Assembly: GCA_002791075.1 (NCBI GenBank)
Contig: PFWI01000276.1
Location: forward strand, 1 to 17,500
Origin: a bacterium (Candidatus Ratteibacteria) CG_4_9_14_3_um_filter_41_21
GTDB taxonomy: Bacteria; Ratteibacteria; UBA8468
Reading direction: 5' to 3'
DNA length: 17,500 bases
Shown here: in pieces, positions 8,274 through 13,725 of the stretch
Layout: every line of letters begins with the position of its first letter
Numbering within the stretch: position 1 is the first letter of the stretch
Translations under genes and position numbers: made by a program
Notes under the pieces: generated by a model
Databases searched by the model: none
The model's input: only the letters and a program-made list of their open reading frames with translations
Told to the model about the DNA's origin: nothing

Positions 8274-9908
8274 ATGAACTCTTTATGGATTGGGGCAATT
8301 TCCCTCCTCCTTTTCTTTTTAGGCTATAAATTTTACGGAAGAATTGCCGAAAGATTATGGCAGATAGATCCGGAAAGAAAAACTCCGGCAATAGAGAGAG
8401 AAGATGGGATAGATTATGTTCCGGCTAAAAACTGGCTAATTCTCTTTGGTCATCACTTTGCCTCTATTGCGGGAGCTGGCCCGATTATCGGTCCTGTTAT
8501 TGCCTGTGCTATCTGGGGCTGGCTGCCGGCAGTAATCTGGATTGTTCTTGGTTCCATTTTTTTAGGAGGAATACATGATTTTTCATCTTTGTTTATTTCA
8601 ATCAGGCATGGAGGAAAATCAATCGGGGATATTGCTGAATCGGTGGTTAATTATCGCACTAAAATTATTTTTTCTTTGTTTCTCTGGTTATCTCTTATCC
8701 TGGTGGTAACGGTTTTTGCGGCCGTTGGCGCCCAGACCTTGGCCGCCCAGCCCAAGATAGTGGTTCCTACTTTTGGGCTTATCTTTGATGCCATTCTACT
8801 CAGTTTAATGATTTATAAATGGAATCTTAACCAGGTAGTCAGCACCGTTATTGGTGTTCTTATCCTCTTTGGTCTTATTATTTTGGGGTATTATTTCCCT
8901 CTCTCCATTCCGGGGGGAGCAAGAAACTGGATAAAGATTCTTCTTCTTTATGCTTTTATTGCTTCGATAATTCCGGTAAATATCCTTCTTCAACCCAGAG
9001 ACTATCTTTCGGCCTTTATCCTGTTTTTCGGACTTTTCTTTGGCTATTTGGGCCTTATTCTTACTCATCCGGTCATTCATACGCCGGCCTATATTGCCTG
9101 GAAGGGGACTGGAGGAGCTCTCTGGCCGATGCTTGGCGTTATTATTGCTTGCGGCGCAATCAGTGGTTTTCATAGTCTTATCGCCAGCGGCACCACCGCT
9201 AAGCAGTTATCCAATGAGAAGGATGCTAGAAAAATTGGTTATGGGGCAATGATTGCGGAGGGGGTTTTAGCAGTTTTAGCTGTTCTGGCGGTTTCTGCGG
9301 GACTCTATTGGAGCAAAGCCTCCGGCCATCTTAATCTTATCTATCCGGAAATAATAAAGAACGAGGGCTGGATTGTTGCTTTTGGCAAGGGCTATGGTGA
9401 ATTGATTAAGCCAATCTTTGGTGTTTTGGGAGCATTAATTGGCATGATAATGTTAAATGCTTTTGTAGTGACTACTCTGGATTCAGCAACCCGTATTACC
9501 CGTTATATCAGTGAGGAACTCTTTGGAGAAGGTTTAAGAATTAAATTATTCAGAAATCGATATCTTTCTACGCTGGTGATTGTTGCTCTTGCGGGCTGGC
9601 TTGCTCTGGGCAACTGGCAGGCAATCTGGCCGGTTTTCGGCGCGGCTAATCAACTGGTTGCCGCTTTGGTCTTGTTGATTATCAGCCTTTATCTTTTAAT
9701 CAAAAATAAGCCTACCCGCTATACCCTGATTCCCGGGCTCTTTATGCTGGCTACGACCATTCTTGCTTTGGTTTATGAGGCAAACACTTTCTTCCGCAGC
9801 GGGAAACTGCTCTTAGGCGTGGTGGCAATTATCCTTCTTATTTTGACCTTCTTCATTGTGGGAGAAAGCATTAGCGTCATTTGTAAGAAACGCAAAGTTA
9901 TGGTATAG
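8274..9908 (+). CDS. cstA: CstA-family carbon starvation protein, probable pyruvate/peptide transporter
   Basis: A 544-residue polytopic inner-membrane protein of the CstA family; Escherichia coli members act as pyruvate-proton symporters or are tied to peptide uptake in starvation. Family signatures are the N-terminal GYKFYGRIAERLWQIDP, GHHFASIAGAGPIIGP at 59-74, GGIHDF at 98-103, RHGGKSIG at 111-118, the FHSLIASGTTAKQL motif in the middle, and LDSATRITRYISEELFG near 400. Hydrophobic segments run through almost the whole length. It is shorter than E. coli CstA (about 700 residues), as in many other bacterial members, and lacks the long C-terminal extension. The start ATG is 12 nt past the previous stop and has only A-rich sequence upstream, with no clear ribosome binding site. 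Placement in the por gene run suggests uptake of pyruvate or another 2-oxoacid source, an inference from context. Confidence 0.93.
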   Translation: MNSLWIGAISLLLFFLGYKFYGRIAERLWQIDPERKTPAIEREDGIDYVPAKNWLILFGHHFASIAGAGPIIGPVIACAIWGWLPAVIWIVLGSIFLGGIHDFSSLFISIRHGGKSIGDIAESVVNYRTKIIFSLFLWLSLILVVTVFAAVGAQTLAAQPKIVVPTFGLIFDAILLSLMIYKWNLNQVVSTVIGVLILFGLIILGYYFPLSIPGGARNWIKILLLYAFIASIIPVNILLQPRDYLSAFILFFGLFFGYLGLILTHPVIHTPAYIAWKGTGGALWPMLGVIIACGAISGFHSLIASGTTAKQLSNEKDARKIGYGAMIAEGVLAVLAVLAVSAGLYWSKASGHLNLIYPEIIKNEGWIVAFGKGYGELIKPIFGVLGALIGMIMLNAFVVTTLDSATRITRYISEELFGEGLRIKLFRNRYLSTLVIVALAGWLALGNWQAIWPVFGAANQLVAALVLLIISLYLLIKNKPTRYTLIPGLFMLATTILALVYEANTFFRSGKLLLGVVAIILLILTFFIVGESISVICKKRKVMV

Positions 9909-9917
9909 AAATAATAT

Positions 9918-9929
9918 TCCCCGGTAGCT
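9918..9929 (+). repeat. 12-nt copy of the tRNA-Asn 5' end
   Basis: TCCCCGGTAGCT is identical to the first 12 nt of the tRNA-Asn gene at 10244-10255 and is followed in both places by a near-identical ATGG. The copies are 326 bp apart in the same orientation and bracket the HTH gene, whose ATG starts one base after the first copy. A chance 12-nt match so near the tRNA is unlikely. It may be a target duplication, an attachment-site remnant or half of a disrupted older tRNA. Confidence 0.75.
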
Positions 9930-9930
9930 T

Positions 9931-10299
9931 ATGGGATACACAGGAAAATTAGCCGAAAAACTCAGAGCGAGAGAATTACGGAAAAATGGTTTATCCTATA
10001 ATGAGATTAAAAAGATTCTTCATGTTTCTAAAAGTACGCTTAGTTTATGGTGTAGAGATATAACTCTTTCTGGGGAGTTTGAGAATCGCTTAGCTCAGCG
10101 TAAACTCAAAGGAGCATTAAAAGGAAGTATTGTAAATGCCAAGAAACAGCAGAGAAAGCGTATAGCGGAAACAGAAAAAATTCATAGAAAAATAAGAGGA
10201 TGGATTAAATCTATTTTACGGAATCCGTTATTTGATAAAGAGATCCCCGGTAGCTCAATGGTAGAGCGTTCGGCTGTGGTTAGCAGCGCTCAGCAGTAA
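9931..10299 (+). CDS. Truncated helix-turn-helix protein running into the tRNA gene; probable gene remnant
   Basis: A 122-codon frame. Residues 8-42 form a helix-turn-helix (KLRARELRKNGLSYNEIKKI then SKSTLSLWCRDI), followed by a basic helix to about residue 95. This resembles the N-terminal part of HTH proteins that, in full length, continue into a LAGLIDADG-like endonuclease domain; that domain is absent here. From residue 105 onward the frame reads through the tRNA-Asn 5' exon and into its intron, giving a tail (GSSMVERSAV...) that is only translated tRNA, and the stop codon is the UAA of the intron's P2 GUAA loop. There is no ribosome binding site before the ATG; that stretch is instead a copy of the tRNA 5' end. 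I read it as a decayed or truncated mobile-type gene that may not be expressed; a short DNA-binding protein is the alternative. Confidence 0.55.
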   Translation: MGYTGKLAEKLRARELRKNGLSYNEIKKILHVSKSTLSLWCRDITLSGEFENRLAQRKLKGALKGSIVNAKKQQRKRIAETEKIHRKIRGWIKSILRNPLFDKEIPGSSMVERSAVVSSAQQ

Positions 10300-10572
10300 T
10301 GCTGAGATGAAAAGTGGGTGAATTCAGGAAATCCTACCCTTACTTCAAAGTGACTCAAAGTGAGTAAGTATGGTAATCCTGAGCCAAGTTAGCTGATTTT
10401 AAAGGCGGCTAAAAGGTGCAGAGACTAAAGCTGACGAATAGAATAATGCTTATTAGCGCCCACCTCCAGTATATAAATTTATGTATTGGATGATGAGATA
10501 GTCCATGCCTTATGGAAACATAAGGGAGTTTTTGTAACCGAAATGTTGTAGGTTCGAGCCCTACCCGGGGAG
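10244..10572 (+). tRNA. tRNA-Asn(GUU), interrupted by a group I intron
   Basis: Exon 1 is 10244-10277 and exon 2 is 10535-10572. The acceptor stem pairs TCCCCGG (10244-10250) with CCGGGGA (10565-10571), with discriminator G10572 and no encoded CCA. The D-arm is GCTC-AATGGTA-GAGC, the anticodon stem TTCGG/CCGAA, and the T-arm GTAGG-TTCGAGC-CCTAC. Joining the exons gives the anticodon loop CTGTTAA with anticodon GTT. First pair T1-A72 and discriminator G73 are the usual asparagine tRNA identity features. The spliced product is 72 nt before CCA addition. Without splicing the anticodon loop is destroyed, so function depends on intron removal. No convincing promoter is visible just upstream, and transcription may come from cstA or the HTH region. 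Confidence 0.95.
10278..10534 (+). ncRNA. Self-splicing group I intron in the anticodon loop of tRNA-Asn
   Basis: A 257-nt intron between anticodon positions 35 and 36. P1 pairs exon GCTGT (10273-10277) with GCAGC (10283-10287), with the splice-site U.G pair. P10 pairs intron GGTTA (10278-10282) with exon 2 TAACC (10535-10539), fixing both splice sites; the last intron base is G10534. P2 is CTCAGCA-GTAA-TGCTGAG (10289-10306), with a GNRA loop. P3 is GTGGGTG (10314-10320)/CGCCCAC (10457-10463). P4 is TTCAGG (10323-10328)/CCTGAG (10378-10383), and P5 TACC/GGTA. P6 is the TTAGCTG/CGGCTAA stem (10389-10412). P7 is GACTA (10423-10427)/TAGTC (10499-10503), P8 is 10466-10489, and P9 is CCTTATG-GAAA-CATAAGG (10508-10525). 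The core boxes AATCCTGAGCCAAG and GGTGCAGAGACTA are canonical. A small extra stem between P7 and P3 (10442-10454) recalls P7.1 of subgroup IA. No internal ORF is encoded. Confidence 0.95.
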
Positions 10573-10643
10573 CTGACGGGTTAAGTAGGAATTATCCTAT
10601 CTTATAAGAAAAAGGCTAAAGGTATTGCTTTTCTCAAAGAACT

Positions 10644-10880
10644 TTATTTTTTCAGCAACTCTGTAAAATCCTCTGTAGTTAGATTAGCATCGCGAAGAAG
10701 TTTCTTGAGTAAGCCTGGTTTAATTTCTTTATGGTCTGGCACAGTTAAAGGTTTATGGAGAGGATTAGATTTATCCCGTAGCCTGATATGACTGCTTTTC
10801 TGTTTTACTACAATATAACCTATCTTTTGAAAAATTTTAATTGCCTCTTTTCCAGAGACAACGGGAAGTTTAGGGCTCAT
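10644..10880 (-). CDS. hicA: HicA-family mRNA interferase toxin
   Basis: A 78-residue HicA protein, a small double-stranded-RNA-binding-fold endoribonuclease that cleaves mRNA until bound by HicB. The fold is recognisable: VVSGKEAIKIFQKIGYIVVKQKSSHIRLRD carries the catalytic histidine (H31) of the family's SSH or GSH motif, followed by PLTVPDHKEIKPGLLKKLLRDA, the typical end. The gene comes second in the pair: its ATG overlaps the hicB stop by 4 nt (ATGA), so it is probably translated by re-initiation after the antitoxin. This antitoxin-first order is common but opposite to that of E. coli hicAB. The pair lies between the intron-bearing tRNA and a stray copy of the tRNA 3' end, a usual location for island-borne toxin-antitoxin genes. 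Confidence 0.92.
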   Translation of the reverse strand: MSPKLPVVSGKEAIKIFQKIGYIVVKQKSSHIRLRDKSNPLHKPLTVPDHKEIKPGLLKKLLRDANLTTEDFTELLKK

Positions 10881-11104
10881 CTTGTCACAACGACACTTCC
10901 TACTAATGCCTCTGAACCATCTGGTATCTCCTCGCCTTCTGAACGCATATCCTCCAGACAGAGCGAAACAGCCTCTTTGATATTGGCTAATGCCTCCTTA
11001 ATTGTCTCTCCCTGACTATAGCATCCAGGAAGGGATGGACAACTTATTACATAACCTCCTGTTTCATCAGGCTCTAAGATAACCTTATAATCATAGGTCT
11101 CCAT
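10877..11104 (-). CDS. hicB: HicB-family antitoxin
   Basis: A 75-residue antitoxin with the degraded RNase-H-like HicB fold: a YKVILEPDETGGYVISCPSLPGC start and SQGETIKEALANIKEAVSLCLE. It should bind and block HicA in the cytoplasm. It has no room for a C-terminal ribbon-helix-helix or HTH DNA-binding domain, so autorepression by this protein alone is uncertain. The start is secure: AGGAGG lies 6 nt upstream of the ATG, preceded by a consensus promoter at 11128-11156. It is the first gene of a two-gene operon and overlaps hicA by 4 nt. In orientation the pair is opposite to the tRNA on one side and to the trpC-like gene on the other, as expected of an inserted unit. Confidence 0.9.
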   Translation of the reverse strand: METYDYKVILEPDETGGYVISCPSLPGCYSQGETIKEALANIKEAVSLCLEDMRSEGEEIPDGSEALVGSVVVTR

Positions 11105-11127
11105 AAATCCTCCTTTTCTTTTGTAAA

Positions 11128-11156
11128 ATTATAACATTAACAAGAAGAAAAATCAA
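11128..11156 (-). promoter_or_regulatory. Sigma-70-type promoter of hicBA
   Basis: On the - strand TTGATT (11151-11156) and TATAAT (11128-11133) are separated by exactly 17 nt. Transcription would start about 16-18 nt before the hicB ATG, with the AGGAGG site inside that short leader. Confidence 0.8.
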
Positions 11157-11405
11157 AAAGTTTTTTATGATACAATTTCTCTCGGATAAGGTAACTCTTT
11201 TTGAAGACGGAAGGCGATTTGCCCCCAATCCCCCTATTTTAGAAATAGTGAGTAGCAGGGTGGGGTATGCGGATGAAACAGTCAGAAATCATTGATAGAA
11301 CAAGAGGTTAGATAACCTTACCCGAAATGTCGAGTGGGTTGCAATAATCCCTGAATTTGTGATAGAATAACCTCAGGATATTTATAGATTTCTCCCCAGT
11401 TTAAA

Positions 11406-11432
11406 GTTCGATAATCGTCCCACCCGGGGAGC
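11406..11432 (+). repeat. Degenerate copy of the tRNA-Asn 3' end
   Basis: GTTCGA (11406-11411) and ACCCGGGGAGC (11422-11432) match the T-loop and the 3' acceptor end of the tRNA (10552-10557 and 10563-10573) in the same order and orientation. The spacer is 10 nt instead of 5, so no T-arm can form and it is not a tRNA. It is a candidate att-type remnant closing off the hicBA segment. Confidence 0.6.
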
Positions 11433-11534
11433 AGTGAACCTGGAAGAAGGTAAAGTACTTGCAAGATATCCTTCTAATTCGAAACCTTTATATAAAAATA
11501 AAGCTGTTGGTATTTTATATCTTGGTGCATAAAA

Positions 11535-12359
11535 ATGGCGACATTAAAAGATATTATAGAAAACAAAAAAAGAGAAATTGGACTAGATAAGAAACAAGAG
11601 AGCATAGAAAAGCTTAAAGAAAAGATAGGGATATTGCTACCAACGAGGGATTTTTCGGGAAGTCTTAGTAAATCTGGAATAAATATCATTGCTGAGACTA
11701 AAATAAAATCACCCACAAATCTTCAAAGAATCAATGATAAAAGTATGAGAGATTTAGCAAAATACTATGAAAAAAGCAATGTAGTTGCTATATCTGTTCT
11801 TACTGATAAAAACTATTTTGGCGGGGATAAAGCTATCATGCAAAAAATTAAGGAGGATACAAGTAAACCAATTTTGCAAAAAGACTTTATAATAGATGAA
11901 TATCAAATATATCAGGCTAGAGCTTATGGTGCAGATGCCATACTTCTCATCAGTTCAATACTTAGTAAGGACAAGATTAAAAAATTTATAGAGCTGAGCA
12001 GAGAATTAGAAATGGAATGCTTAGTTGAATTCAATAATGAAAAAGATTTAAACAATATTCCAGATACCGCAAAAATTTATGGAAGAAATTATAGAATTAT
12101 AAACTACGACACTGATTTTAAAAAGGCAAATATTCATCAAGATATCTATAAATCTCCGGATTACATTGAAAAAATTCCTGCTAACGCCATAAAAGTTGCT
12201 GAAAGTCGTATCATGAGAAAAGAAGACGTAAATTATCTTAAGAGAAAAGGATTTAATGCCTTTCTTGTTGGAACAGCTTTTGCCTTATCAAAAAATATCA
12301 AAATGACAATAGAGGAATTTACTAATGCTAATAGTTTTTCTAAAAAAGGTTTTACATAA
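11535..12359 (+). CDS. trpC: Divergent, solitary indole-3-glycerol phosphate synthase-like protein
   Basis: A 274-residue TIM-barrel protein of the TrpC family, which closes carboxyphenylamino-deoxyribulose phosphate into indole-3-glycerol phosphate. Most catalytic residues are present: E54 and K56 (AETKIKSP), SVLTDKNYFGG at 87-97, K116 (LQKDFIIDEYQIYQARAYGADAILLI), E165 (CLVEF), N185 and R187 (GRNYR), and E223-S224. Some normally conserved positions differ: the ESG phosphate-loop glycine is R225, GIN is GRN, and SPSKG is SPTNL. The gene is visibly more AT-rich than its neighbours, has no other trp genes beside it, no ribosome binding site, and follows a tRNA-linked island. Horizontal acquisition is likely. 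It may be a working TrpC or an IGPS-like enzyme recruited elsewhere; the altered phosphate-site residues leave that open. Confidence 0.8.
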   Translation: MATLKDIIENKKREIGLDKKQESIEKLKEKIGILLPTRDFSGSLSKSGINIIAETKIKSPTNLQRINDKSMRDLAKYYEKSNVVAISVLTDKNYFGGDKAIMQKIKEDTSKPILQKDFIIDEYQIYQARAYGADAILLISSILSKDKIKKFIELSRELEMECLVEFNNEKDLNNIPDTAKIYGRNYRIINYDTDFKKANIHQDIYKSPDYIEKIPANAIKVAESRIMRKEDVNYLKRKGFNAFLVGTAFALSKNIKMTIEEFTNANSFSKKGFT

Positions 12360-12409
12360 TGCTGAAAGGCCCTTACACGTTTAGCTTTCTCAAATAGATA
12401 AGAACTTAA

Positions 12410-12447
12410 AAGAAAAGGGTACCGGATTTCTCCAGCACCCTTTTCTT
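12410..12447. terminator. Bidirectional intrinsic terminator between trpC-like gene and basic-peptide gene
   Basis: AAGAAAAGGGT (12410-12420) pairs perfectly with ACCCTTTTCTT (12437-12447) around a 16-nt loop. It lies between two convergent genes. On the - strand the T-rich arm runs on into TTAAGTTCTT, the better terminator direction. Confidence 0.75.
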
Positions 12448-12463
12448 CAATAAAACACTTTTT

Positions 12464-12541
12464 TTATCTTCTTTTCTTCTTCCCTTTCTTGGCTGCTTTC
12501 TTCGCAACTTTCTTCGCAACTTTCTTTTTCTTCTTCGCCAT
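12464..12541 (-). CDS. 25-residue Lys/Ala-rich basic peptide, histone H1-like
   Basis: A short complete gene reading MAKKKKKVAKKVAKKAAKKG then KKKRR and TAA. Seventeen of the 25 residues are lysine or arginine, and the rest are mostly alanine and valine, arranged in VAKK/AAKK repeats like the tail of histone H1 or chlamydial Hc1 proteins. Such a peptide would be unstructured and bind DNA or RNA. Evidence that it is a real gene is unusually good: AAGGAGGG lies about 5 nt before the ATG, a consensus promoter with 17-nt spacing lies about 80 nt upstream, and a terminator follows the stop. The codons mix AAA and AAG, which argues against simple slippage of an A-run. It lies downstream of rpsT on the same strand. 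A nucleoid or ribosome-associated role is inference. Confidence 0.75.
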   Translation of the reverse strand: MAKKKKKVAKKVAKKAAKKGKKKRR

Positions 12542-12609
12542 TTTTCTCCCTCCTTATTTTTTTGGGACCTCTTATCTTTTTTGGAGAAAATACATTATCT
12601 GAAAATCCA

Positions 12610-12650
12610 GTTGCTTTTTAATTATATACAGAATTAATAAAAAAAGCAAC
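12610..12650. repeat. 10-bp inverted repeat bracketing the basic-peptide promoter
   Basis: GTTGCTTTTT (12610-12619) and AAAAAGCAAC (12641-12650) are perfect inverted complements, 21 nt apart. They enclose the -10 box and overlap the -35 box of the promoter below. This geometry suits an operator for a dimeric regulator, or a terminator-like hairpin for rpsT readthrough. Confidence 0.65.
12621..12649 (-). promoter_or_regulatory. Sigma-70-type promoter for the basic-peptide gene
   Basis: On the - strand TTGCTT (12644-12649) and TATAAT (12621-12626) are 17 nt apart. Predicted start near 12615 gives a leader of about 73 nt before the ATG. Confidence 0.78.
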
Positions 12651-12682
12651 TTGCGCCACTATACTCTCTACTTACTTTAGTA

Positions 12683-12732
12683 GTCCGCCAGTATTGCTTG
12701 GCGGACGGACAGATTAACTTCCATAGGAAGTT
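12683..12732. repeat. Two adjacent hairpins downstream of rpsT
   Basis: GTCCGCCA (12683-12690) pairs with TGGCGGAC (12699-12706), and AACTTCC (12716-12722) pairs with GGAAGTT (12726-12732). They lie between the rpsT stop and the basic-peptide promoter. Neither is followed by a T-run on the - strand, so they look more like dispersed palindromes or mRNA stabilisers than classical terminators. Confidence 0.6.
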
Positions 12733-12747
12733 ACTGACAGCAACTTT

Positions 12748-13020
12748 CTAACTAGTTGCGGAAACTTTATTTAGTAATTTGGCTAATTGAGATTTCTTCC
12801 GCGCCACCCGATTCTTGGGGATAAGCCGTTTGCATGCTGCTTTATCCAGAGAACTGATAGCAAAAGCAAAGGATTTTTTTGCTTCTGCCGGGTCATTAAG
12901 AGAGACAATTTTTTTATATCTCTTTATTGCGGTTTTCAAGAACGTGCGATGGGATTTATTGAAAGCCCTTTCCTTCTTTTCTTTGCGGATAGACCTAATT
13001 GCTGTTTTTCGCCGTGCCAT
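12748..13020 (-). CDS. rpsT: 30S ribosomal protein S20
   Basis: A 90-residue S20, the three-helix protein that binds 16S rRNA at the base of the small subunit. The N-terminus MARRKTAIRSIRKEKKERAFNKSHRT and the helical AAIxxxDKAAxKxxIPKNxAARKKSxL-type region (here SSLDKAACKRLIPKNRVARKKSQLAKLL) are diagnostic, and the length is normal. The first 26 nt overlap the 3' end of cmk in another frame, and the ribosome binding site GGAGAGAG sits inside cmk, so translation is probably coupled. rpsT beside cmk is not the commonest arrangement; S20 is often monocistronic. Two hairpins follow the stop codon. Confidence 0.95.
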   Translation of the reverse strand: MARRKTAIRSIRKEKKERAFNKSHRTFLKTAIKRYKKIVSLNDPAEAKKSFAFAISSLDKAACKRLIPKNRVARKKSQLAKLLNKVSATS

Positions 13021-13675
13021 ATTTCTCTCTCCATTTTTTTAAGATTAAATCTACTTCCTCTTCAATCTTCATTTTCGTACTATCTATAAGAAAAGATTCT
13101 TTTGCTATTCTTAAAGGGGCTACTTTGCGGGTCTTATCTTTTTTATCCCTTATTTTTAGTTCTTGCGCAATTTTCTTTAAGGTTGTTTTTACTCCCTTTT
13201 TCTTTAATTCTAAAAATCTCCTTTTTGCCCGTTCCTTTAAAGAAGCGTCCAGATAAACCTTTAATTCGGCTTTGGGAAAAACAACCGTTGTAATATCGCG
13301 TCCTTCCATTACCAGATTATTTCCCTGTGCCATCCTTCGTTGTTGCTTGACCATCTCAGCCCGCACCGAAGGAACCCGAGCCAGATAGAAACTATTATTG
13401 GTAACCGATTCTTCCCGGATACTCTCGGTTACCTCCTCTCCATTTAAAAAAACTTTTAATTTCCCGCTTTGCTCTTTTAGGAGAATCTTGGCTTCTCGGG
13501 CAAGAGAAGTAAGGTCTTTTCCATCTTCTAAATCTATTTTTTCTTTTAACGCCTTGTAAGTAAGAGCGCGGTACATTGCTCCGGTATCTACGTAAAGATA
13601 ACCTAATCTTTCTGCCAGAAGTTTGGCTACGGTGCTCTTGCCAGAACCGGCCGGCCCATCAATGGCAATGACCAT
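12995..13675 (-). CDS. cmk: Cytidylate kinase
   Basis: A 226-residue (d)CMP kinase, phosphorylating CMP and dCMP with ATP in pyrimidine nucleotide supply. The P-loop is GPAGSGKST (residues 7-15), the nucleotide-binding DTGAMYRALT is at 30-39, EGRDITTVVFP at 124-134, and the lid RDKKDKTRKVAPL begins near 176, followed by the usual IDST. Length is normal. The ATG was chosen because the P-loop begins six residues on, and a consensus promoter ends 8 nt upstream, leaving no space for a ribosome binding site; the mRNA should be almost leaderless. It is the first gene of a short transcription unit with rpsT, which overlaps its end by 26 nt. Confidence 0.95.
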   Translation of the reverse strand: MVIAIDGPAGSGKSTVAKLLAERLGYLYVDTGAMYRALTYKALKEKIDLEDGKDLTSLAREAKILLKEQSGKLKVFLNGEEVTESIREESVTNNSFYLARVPSVRAEMVKQQRRMAQGNNLVMEGRDITTVVFPKAELKVYLDASLKERAKRRFLELKKKGVKTTLKKIAQELKIRDKKDKTRKVAPLRIAKESFLIDSTKMKIEEEVDLILKKWREKYGTAKNSN

Positions 13676-13683
13676 ATTTTTAG

Positions 13684-13712
13684 ATTATATTACATCTTTC
13701 AGGCAATTGCAA
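13684..13712 (-). promoter_or_regulatory. cmk promoter predicted to give a leaderless mRNA
   Basis: TTGCAA (13707-13712) and TATAAT (13684-13689) on the - strand are 17 nt apart. The ATG (13675-13673) starts only 8 nt past the -10 box, so the transcript start should fall at about -2 relative to the start codon. No Shine-Dalgarno sequence is present. Confidence 0.75.
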
Positions 13713-13725
13713 AATTTTTCTTTAG

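Larger units (their letters stand above)
11105..11534. other. 430-nt intergenic stretch between hicB and the trpC-like gene
   Basis: No convincing protein gene is visible. Besides the hicBA promoter it holds short hairpins: CTATTT-TAG-AAATAG (11234-11248), lying between a C-rich (CCCCCAATCCCCC) and a G-rich (GGGTGGGG) tract that could pair, and AGGTTA-GA-TAACCT (11305-11318). A stray tRNA 3'-end copy occupies 11406-11432. From there to the trpC-like start is AT-rich with no Shine-Dalgarno sequence. It may carry a small RNA or the 5' leader of the trpC-like gene, but I recognise no known RNA family. Confidence 0.45.

Noticed and set aside
10190..10243. Promoter directly upstream of the tRNA
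   Set aside because: TTTTAC and GATAAA are only 14 nt apart, and the -10 match is poor; not supportable.
11256..11272. GGGTGGGGTATGCGG resembling a T-box antiterminator ahead of a trp gene
   Set aside because: Lacks the TGGNACCGCG core, and no terminator/antiterminator pair or stem I with a Trp specifier is visible; it also lies over 260 nt from the gene.
11406..11432. Independent tRNA or tmRNA 3' end
   Set aside because: The spacer change destroys the T-stem, and no matching acceptor or anticodon arm lies within a plausible distance.
12787..13293. Several + strand open frames over rpsT and cmk
   Set aside because: Antisense to two clearly conserved genes and without recognisable motifs.
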